Origin: JBBTWG01 sp038062935
Lineage (GTDB): Bacteria > Patescibacteriota > Gracilibacteria > UBA1369 > UBA12463
Assembly (NCBI GenBank): GCA_038062935.1
Contig: JBBTWG010000026.1
Location: forward strand, 1-21,176
Length of the DNA stretch: 21,176 nt
Reading direction: 5' to 3'
Shown: positions 15,682-21,176 of the stretch, one piece after another
How positions within the stretch are numbered: position 1 is the stretch's first letter
Layout of the letters: every line of letters starts with the position of its first letter
Notes under the pieces: model-generated
Database searches by the model: none
What the model saw: the letters and a program-made list of their open reading frames with translations, nothing else
Told to the model about the DNA's origin: nothing
Program-made: the position numbers and the translations under genes

Positions 15682-15711
15682 ATTATAAAGAATATATGTG
15701 CCGTATACCAA
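15682..15711 (-). promoter_or_regulatory. Possible internal promoter for the HXXEE gene
   Basis: TTGGTA (15711-15706), an 18-base spacer and a perfect TATAAT (15687-15682) lie inside the 3' end of the nickel permease gene. The predicted transcript start is near 15675, at or just before ATG 15673. Confidence 0.35.
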
Positions 15712-16324
15712 TAAGAATCGCGATCATGTTGGTTGCGAGGGTTATTGTTGATTGTATTTTTGGGAATTTTTTTGTCAGGAAAACTGAAGGCATGCTTATC
15801 AAGAAACTCATGAAGCTCATGCTTAGAATCGAGCCAAGTCCGAAAATGGCGATGTAGAGAATTCCGACTGTTGTTGATTTGATTGTTGTGAGAATGATGA
15901 GCATGAGTGCGGCACTTCCTGCGAGACCATGCACGATGCCAATCCAAAAAGATTTATGATGATGAATGTGAACACCTTTGTGCGGATGCGCGTGTACTTT
16001 TTCACTTTCGTGTTTGTGGAGGAGATTTTTTTTGTATCCAAAAATGTTTTTTGTACCGAGGAAAATCAACATGATTCCGACTGTCATTTCAAAAATATTG
16101 GCAATTTTTTCTGGAATAATGAAATGCGAAGATAGGACGATCATCCCTGTTATGATCAATATGCCTGTGTGTCCAATGCCCCAGTAGAGCCCTTCGACGA
16201 GTGCTTTATTGAATGAGTTTGATTTTGATGTGATGGTGGAAATGACTGCAAGATGGTCTGCGTTGAGCGAATGTTCGAGCCCGAGGAGAAACCCAAGTCC
16301 GAGGAGTGAGAAAATTTCGAGCAT
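15683..16324 (-). CDS. Nickel/cobalt permease (NicO/UreH-like) with His-rich loop
   Basis: A 213-residue membrane protein with about six helices. Helix 1-2 carries HSLNADH (His18 to His24), which matches the HX4DH nickel-binding signature of NiCoT-type permeases. GIGHTGILI (His52) and VHGLAGSAALMLI (about 131-143) are further family motifs. Between helices 3 and 4 a hydrophilic loop (residues 103-123) contains nine His residues, as expected for metal capture. It begins 5 bases after the sodX stop and follows sodN, so delivery of nickel to the superoxide dismutase is the natural reading. An efflux direction or a UreH/sulfite-exporter-type role cannot be excluded from sequence alone. Confidence 0.85.
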   Translation of the reverse strand: MLEIFSLLGLGFLLGLEHSLNADHLAVISTITSKSNSFNKALVEGLYWGIGHTGILIITGMIVLSSHFIIPEKIANIFEMTVGIMLIFLGTKNIFGYKKNLLHKHESEKVHAHPHKGVHIHHHKSFWIGIVHGLAGSAALMLIILTTIKSTTVGILYIAIFGLGSILSMSFMSFLISMPSVFLTKKFPKIQSTITLATNMIAILIGIRHIYSL

Positions 16325-16329
16325 GTTTT

Positions 16330-16599
16330 TTAGTAATGAAAAAGTACTTTTCCGATAATTTCCTCTCGTGTGATGAGTCCGAAATCATCGCTTCCTTCTG
16401 ATTCTTTCCAGTTGTCGCCGCGGACGTAGTATTTTTCTTTTTCAATTTTTTGGACGCGTTTGATCATCGTCATGGCGTTTTTTTTGAAAACGACGACATC
16501 GTTCTCTTGAATTTTTCCATATCTGAATGCCACTAGAGTGTCTCCGTCTTTGTATGACGGTTCCATACTGCGACCTTTGACGATGAATCTTTTCAGCAT
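16330..16599 (-). CDS. sodX: Nickel-type superoxide dismutase maturation protease (S26 family)
   Basis: A compact 89-residue S26 peptidase. The catalytic Ser11 lies in VKGRSMEPSYKDGD and the general base Lys47 in MTMIKRVQKI. The third family motif YVRGDNW with downstream SDDFG (residues 58-74) is also present. In known nickel SOD systems this enzyme removes the N-terminal propeptide so that His1 of the mature enzyme can bind nickel. It lacks the membrane anchor of ordinary signal peptidases, which fits a cytosolic maturation role. Its ATG directly abuts the sodN stop (TAAATG), so the two are translated together. The alternative, a generic LexA/signal peptidase-like protein, is unlikely given the neighbour. 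Confidence 0.88.
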   Translation of the reverse strand: MLKRFIVKGRSMEPSYKDGDTLVAFRYGKIQENDVVVFKKNAMTMIKRVQKIEKEKYYVRGDNWKESEGSDDFGLITREEIIGKVLFHY

Positions 16600-17031
16600 T
16601 TATGCTTTCTTGGTTTCTGCGAAAATATGTGCAAAATCGTGAACCATTTCTTCTAATTTCTTGCATTCGTCTATGCTCACGCTTCTCTTCACGACGGAAC
16701 ATTGTTTTGCAATTTTCCAGACTTTTTCGTGAAGATCCGGCCATTTTTCGAGATGTTCTGGTTTGATGTAATCGGTCCAGACGATGAGGACCTCGCGTTT
16801 GCAGATGCCTGCGTATTCTTCTTTCGTACTGATCGCGCGAGCCGTGGTGTTTTGGTATTCGAGGACAGATTTTTTGTCGGACCAATTTGGGAGCTCGAGA
16901 TTATTGAGTTTTTCGGTGAGCTTCGTGCACGTCGTGGCTGCCCACTTCATGGAATCGGTTTCGTAGACGCCGCAGGGGACGTCGCAGTGGGCGTGGGCGG
17001 GAGGTAACGTGTGACGTGTGACTTGTGACAT
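16600..17031 (-). CDS. sodN: Nickel superoxide dismutase precursor
   Basis: A 143-residue precursor. Residues 15-23 read HCDVPCGVY, the nickel hook of NiSOD: His15, Cys16 and Cys20 correspond to His1, Cys2 and Cys6 of the mature enzyme, with Asp3 and Tyr9 also conserved. Removal of residues 1-14 would yield a 129-residue mature protein, close to the family size (about 117), which forms a four-helix-bundle hexamer that dismutates superoxide. A 14-residue propeptide is also what is known in Streptomyces. The start is forced: the only in-frame start codon between the upstream stop (17044-17046) and the hook is ATG 17031. That ATG and the first seven residues are encoded by a family B heptamer repeat. 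sodX and a nickel permease follow. Confidence 0.92.
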   Translation of the reverse strand: MSQVTRHTLPPAHAHCDVPCGVYETDSMKWAATTCTKLTEKLNNLELPNWSDKKSVLEYQNTTARAISTKEEYAGICKREVLIVWTDYIKPEHLEKWPDLHEKVWKIAKQCSVVKRSVSIDECKKLEEMVHDFAHIFAETKKA

Positions 17032-17038
17032 GTGACTG
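17011..17038. repeat. Heptamer repeat family B, copy 3
   Basis: Four consecutive units (GTGACGT, GTGACTT, GTGACAT, GTGACTG), with a related AACGT just before. It spans the sodN start codon and encodes the first residues of its propeptide. Confidence 0.85.
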
Positions 17039-17052
17039 GTGGGTTAGAAGAT

Positions 17053-17066
17053 GTAGGATTTAGGAA
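17053..17066. repeat. Heptamer repeat family A, copy 3 (short)
   Basis: Two units (GTAGGAT, TTAGGAA) containing the TAA stop of the M24 peptidase. They lie exactly 42 bases (six units) from the start of the adjacent family B array, so both arrays share one 7-bp phase. Confidence 0.7.
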
Positions 17067-18118
17067 ATGCAGATTTGGGATAGTTTCTTTGGGGATTTAG
17101 TCAAATTTTCTGCTCGATCTTTGTGAATCAGGCACATGTCTTCGATTCTTACTCCGAATTGGCCTTCGAGATAAATGCCGGGTTCTGCGGTAATGATCGT
17201 GCCTTCCGGGATTTTATTTTTTGCGTTTGTGCTCACACTTGGTGCTTCGTGAACTTCCAATCCGATACCGTGACCGTAGGAATGGTCGAAGTTTTTTCCG
17301 TAGCCTGCTGCGGTGATATGGTCGCGGGCGATTTTATCAATTTCTGCTCCGGTGACTCCGGCGCGCATTTTTTGAATTCCCATTTCCTGAGCCTCGAGGA
17401 CGAGGTTGTAAATTTTCTGTTGCAGTGGTGTTGGTTTTGCGGTGAAGAATGTTCGCGTCATGTCGGAGCAATATCCTTGGTATTTCATGCCCATGTCGAT
17501 GAGGATGACGTCACCTTTTTTGAATTTTTTGTCGGTGTTTTGGTGATGGGGGACTGCGCTGTTCGCTCCAAATCCGATAATCGGTGCGAACGAGATCGTG
17601 TCGGCGCCGAGTTCGTGTCCGATGCGTTCGATTTCCCAGGCGATTTGTTTCTCGGTGACGCCGTTTTTCAGGTATTTTTTGGTAATTTCTTCGAGTGTTT
17701 TTTCGGCTATTTGTTGAGCTTTTTTGAGCTTCTTGAGTTCGGTTTCGGTTTTGACGATGCGCATGTCTTCGACGAAATTTTTGATTGGCTTGAGCTTTGT
17801 TTTTGTAAGCAGCTTTTTGGTGAATCCGTACTGCTCTACCGATACATGGTCGCTTTCAAAACCTATTGTTTTGATTCCGTTTTTTTGTAAAAATTTTTCT
17901 CGTGTGCCTTTTTTAATTTCTCGAGTATCGATGAGTGTCCAATCTTTGGATAATAGTTTTTTGGCGTAAGTCGTGTAGCGACTATCCGTGAAGAACCAGG
18001 ATTTTTTCTTTCCGAGAATGAGAAAAGCATAGGTGCCGGTGAAGCCTGTGAGGTATCGAATGTTCGTAAGATTTTCGATATTCATTGCGTCGATCTTTTC
18101 GAGTTTATAATTGATCAT
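17060..18118 (-). CDS. M24 family metallopeptidase (Xaa-Pro aminopeptidase type)
   Basis: A 352-residue peptidase with an N-terminal creatinase-like domain (residues 1-120) and a C-terminal pita-bread catalytic domain. All five metal ligands are visible: Asp208 in ILIDMG, Asp219 in CSDMTRTF, His283 in YGHGIGLEVHE, Glu312 in TAEPGIY and Glu326 in VRIEDM. Such enzymes remove N-terminal residues ahead of proline in peptide turnover; Xaa-Pro dipeptidase activity is an alternative. The ATG overlaps the ruvA stop by four bases (ATGA, 18118-18115), giving translational coupling. Its TAA stop is inside a short family A repeat, and the last residues (about SQICIS) are not conserved-looking. Confidence 0.92.
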   Translation of the reverse strand: MINYKLEKIDAMNIENLTNIRYLTGFTGTYAFLILGKKKSWFFTDSRYTTYAKKLLSKDWTLIDTREIKKGTREKFLQKNGIKTIGFESDHVSVEQYGFTKKLLTKTKLKPIKNFVEDMRIVKTETELKKLKKAQQIAEKTLEEITKKYLKNGVTEKQIAWEIERIGHELGADTISFAPIIGFGANSAVPHHQNTDKKFKKGDVILIDMGMKYQGYCSDMTRTFFTAKPTPLQQKIYNLVLEAQEMGIQKMRAGVTGAEIDKIARDHITAAGYGKNFDHSYGHGIGLEVHEAPSVSTNAKNKIPEGTIITAEPGIYLEGQFGVRIEDMCLIHKDRAENLTKSPKKLSQICIS

Positions 18119-18690
18119 GCGTTTTGGAGGAAGAAGCGAATGATGTCTTCAGTTTTTTTCAGGTGCTCTGGTTGCTTTTTGAGCGTTTCTCGAATGTGAT
18201 TTCTCTTGTATCCGAGGCCCAAAAGTGCGGTCATGATTTCTTCGTTTTCGTGCGTGTCGGATGATTCGTATTCCAGTGATTCGCCTTCGCCAACTTCGAT
18301 TTTATTTCTCATTTCGATCACGAGACGCTCGGCAATTTTTTTGCCAACACCAGAAATTCCCTGGAGTGCGGCGATGTCTTTGTTCAGAATCGCACCTTTG
18401 ATTTTCTCGAGCGGTATGCCCATGATATCCATTCCGAGTTTTGGGCCGATGCCTGGAACACTTGCGATTATTTTTTTGAAAAATTTTAGCTCGGCCATGG
18501 TTTCGAAACCGAAAAGGCTCAGCGCGTCTTCGCGGACGTGAGTGTGAATGAAGAATTCTTTTGGCGTTCCGAGTTCCATTTTTTCCAGTAGGGGAGCGGA
18601 AATCGTGACTTCATAGCCGACGTCTCCGACGAGGAGTGTGACGCTTTTTTCGAGTTTTGCGAGGATTTGGCCGCGGAGGTAGGAGAGCAC
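18115..18690 (-). CDS. ruvA: Holliday junction branch migration protein RuvA
   Basis: A 191-residue DNA-junction-binding subunit that recruits the RuvB helicase. The N-terminal OB-fold begins at residue 1 (LSYLRGQILAK, VGDVGYEVTIS), so the GTG at 18690 is the right start; it is also the only canonical start after the upstream stop. Two helix-hairpin-helix motifs are clear: ASVPGIGPKLGM (about 74-85) and LQGISGVGKKIAERLVIEM (about 109-127). The C-terminal RuvB-binding domain follows (TALLGLGYKRNHIRETLK). The 12 bases between the tgt stop and this GTG are entirely heptamer repeat, leaving no Shine-Dalgarno site. The gene is in the same frame as tgt and overlaps the M24 peptidase gene by four bases. 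Confidence 0.95.
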   Translation of the reverse strand: MLSYLRGQILAKLEKSVTLLVGDVGYEVTISAPLLEKMELGTPKEFFIHTHVREDALSLFGFETMAELKFFKKIIASVPGIGPKLGMDIMGIPLEKIKGAILNKDIAALQGISGVGKKIAERLVIEMRNKIEVGEGESLEYESSDTHENEEIMTALLGLGYKRNHIRETLKKQPEHLKKTEDIIRFFLQNA

Positions 18691-18702
18691 AGGATGTAGG
18701 AT

Positions 18703-19893
<1,191 letters not shown>

Positions 19894-19930
19894 TATGTGT
19901 AAGCCATCGTGTTTTTGACCACAAGATTTT

Positions 19931-20296
19931 CTATCCCTTCACCGCCGTTCCCTGATGAAATACGAGTTTCCATTCAGTTCCTGTCTTGCACCACAATGAG
20001 CTTCGATTGGCGATTTCGAGTTCGTCGTAGGTGACTTCGCTGATGTAGGTGACGAGGGCGACGTCGTCGCTGATTGTGTGCGCTTGGAAATTTTTGAGCG
20101 GAAGTTCGGCGTTGATTTTCTGTGGAGGTGCGTTGAGTGCTTCTTCTCTTGTGTAGATGCGGCCGGATCTACCAAATTCAAAAAAATCGGGGGCTAGAAT
20201 TTGGTTCATGTGTTCGCGGTCGAATCGAGTTTCGGCTTTCCAGAGGGATTCTTCTAGGGGGAGGAGGGCAGAGAGTTCCTGGATGCTTATTTTCAT
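19931..20296 (-). CDS. SnoaL/DUF4440-like (NTF2 fold) protein
   Basis: A 121-residue soluble protein. The pattern of a helix followed by FDREHMNQILAPDFFEFGRS and GRIYTREEALN, with a C-terminal strand WCKTGTEWKLVFHQGT, matches the DUF4440/SnoaL-like branch of the NTF2 superfamily. These are small cone-shaped domains that bind ligands or act as minor enzymes; no specific function can be assigned. I chose ATG 20296 because it overlaps the preceding gene's stop as ATGA (20296-20293) and begins at the conserved domain. The frame is open to ATG 20344, but that would add 16 residues overlapping the membrane protein. Confidence 0.8.
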   Translation of the reverse strand: MKISIQELSALLPLEESLWKAETRFDREHMNQILAPDFFEFGRSGRIYTREEALNAPPQKINAELPLKNFQAHTISDDVALVTYISEVTYDELEIANRSSLWCKTGTEWKLVFHQGTAVKG

Positions 20297-20706
20297 TGCT
20301 GTTTTGGTGCGAAATATAAAATTAAAAAACTTAGAAAAAACCAATAAATACTGTCATTGAGTAAATGTATCAATTCTTGAGATCTTATAAAACCCACTAT
20401 GATCATAGTGACTGCATGAATGAGAAAAGCCCATCCAGTAAATTTAATAATGCTTGAGTCTTTTTGAGGATTTTTTGCTGCTTGCCATATAAAAATTCCC
20501 CAAACCAAGAATAACCCTGCAAAGAATAATTCAAAATCCCATTGGTATGGATGACGTATCATCATGTCTCCGAGAGTGCTTCCTTCTTTGAAGAAAGGGT
20601 TGACTCGATTTATGTCCCAGATGATGAAAAAGAAAAGAGCTACAAAATACCACAAAAAAATTGCTGTTGTTTTGAGCGTCATCTTGAGATATTTTTCTTT
20701 TTTCAT
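20293..20706 (-). CDS. Unrecognised four-helix membrane protein
   Basis: A 137-residue protein with four predicted transmembrane segments (about residues 12-30, 58-76, 86-104 and 118-133) and short loops. I do not recognise the family. Conserved-looking features are an aromatic second helix ending in WQAAKNP and the third-helix region IHAVTMIIVGFIRSQELIHLLND. Met9 is an alternative start. It overlaps the SnoaL-like gene by four bases and lies 20 bases after the ABC ATPase, so all three probably share a transcript. Confidence 0.65.
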   Translation of the reverse strand: MKKEKYLKMTLKTTAIFLWYFVALFFFIIWDINRVNPFFKEGSTLGDMMIRHPYQWDFELFFAGLFLVWGIFIWQAAKNPQKDSSIIKFTGWAFLIHAVTMIIVGFIRSQELIHLLNDSIYWFFLSFLILYFAPKQQ

Positions 20707-20726
20707 TTTTTTAAAAAGTTATTTTT

Positions 20727-21176
20727 CTACCTCCTCCCAAATATCTCTCTTATAATTTCCTCCATATCTTTCTCATGAATAGAAATATCATCAATCGGCA
20801 ATTTTTTCAATAACTGTGCGGTGATTTCTGCTGTTTTCTCACGCGGAATTGTTATCGTTGCTCCGCTTCCTTGGTATTGAATGATGTCTCCAAATATTTC
20901 CAGATCCTGTCGCGCTACCTGTTCTAGGAACGTCATTTCTACTGTCTTTTGTCCGCCGTGCTGAGCCTGCAATTTCCTGTATTCTCCATCGTAAATGAGT
21001 GTTCCGTGGTCGATGATCATGACACGGTTGCAGAGGCGGCGGATGTCTTCCATGTAGTGGGATGTGAGGATGATCGTGGCTTTTTTTCTTTCGTTGTAGT
21101 CGCGGAGGAAGTCGCGGATTTTTTTCTGGGAGACGACGTCGAGGCCGATGGTGGGTTCGTCGAGGAAGAGGATTTT
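20727..21176 (-). CDS. ABC transporter ATP-binding protein, C-terminal part (cut by window edge)
   Basis: The frame is open to the window edge, leaving 149 residues of the C-terminal half. It begins in the Walker B segment ILFLDEPTIGLD, continues with the D-loop and the H-loop SHYMEDI, and ends with a domain of about 80 residues (after IIDHGTLIYDGEY) typical of ABC-2 type exporter ATPases. Walker A and the signature motif lie outside the window. The later part (ITIPREKTAEITAQLLKKLP, IHEKDMEEIIREIF) matches the small C-terminal regulatory region of daunorubicin-resistance-like ATPases. Substrate is unknown. The permease is not among the genes seen and may lie upstream. Confidence 0.9.
   Translation of the reverse strand, partial: KILFLDEPTIGLDVVSQKKIRDFLRDYNERKKATIILTSHYMEDIRRLCNRVMIIDHGTLIYDGEYRKLQAQHGGQKTVEMTFLEQVARQDLEIFGDIIQYQGSGATITIPREKTAEITAQLLKKLPIDDISIHEKDMEEIIREIFGRR

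Noticed and set aside
17123..17890. Long plus-strand open frame of 255 codons opposite the M24 peptidase
   Set aside because: The complementary strand encodes an intact peptidase with all metal ligands; the plus-strand product has no recognisable domain.
20297..20344. N-terminal 16-residue extension of the SnoaL-like protein
   Set aside because: It overlaps the upstream membrane protein gene, does not fit the domain start, and a perfect ATGA coupling site exists at Met 20296.

Overview
The window is a gene-dense bacterial fragment in which all but one of the recognisable genes lie on the minus strand. The protein set (a fused SecDF, independent phosphoglycerate mutase, short single-domain proteins, Lys-rich sequences, very few Shine-Dalgarno sites) suggests a Patescibacteria/CPR-type genome. 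That placement is inference from style, and no rRNA or lineage marker is present to confirm it. Genes end normally at TGA (ruvC, pyk, ruvA), so the UGA-to-Gly code of Absconditabacteria/Gracilibacteria is not used here. There is no gene-free stretch longer than about 300 bases, and I see no tRNA, rRNA, CRISPR array or insertion sequence.

Layout on the minus strand, read from the right edge leftwards. (1) 21176-19931: the C-terminal part of an ABC-transporter ATPase, an unrecognised four-helix membrane protein and a SnoaL/DUF4440-like protein. (2) 19893-15146: tgt, ruvA and an M24 aminopeptidase, followed by a nickel superoxide dismutase cassette (sodN, its maturation protease sodX, a nickel permease with a His-rich loop) and an HXXEE-type membrane protein. 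(3) 15025-12700: a small PH-like membrane protein and glmS, meeting a lone plus-strand pseudo-receiver gene (12258-12713). (4) 12107-6412: pyk, ruvC and a membrane-anchored TPR protein joined by ATGA overlaps, then a prepilin peptidase and gpmI. (5) 6345-3133: GDP-mannose genes, namely mannose-1-phosphate guanylyltransferase and a separate cupin phosphomannose isomerase, with a secreted MopE-like Cys/Asp-rich protein between them. (6) 3064 to the left edge: one continuous SecD-SecF fusion with a parvulin-type prolyl isomerase domain embedded in the SecD half.

Two features stand out. The first is the SecDF-parvulin fusion, which joins protein export to proline isomerisation in one polypeptide. 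The second is a pair of degenerate 7-bp-period repeat families. Family A has the unit TTAGGAT or GTAGGAT, and family B has units such as GTGACGT. They sit at gene junctions and supply coding signals: the stop codons of five genes (cupin, gpmI, tpr, pepP, tgt) and the only possible start codon of sodN plus the first seven residues of its propeptide. At one such junction the prepilin peptidase has lost any ATG/GTG/TTG start ahead of its conserved domain.

The genes combine sugar-nucleotide and cell-envelope precursor synthesis (glmS, manC, cupin), lower glycolysis (gpmI, pyk), DNA recombination (ruvA, ruvC), tRNA modification (tgt), secretion and pilus processing (secDF, prepilin peptidase), and a nickel-dependent superoxide defence.
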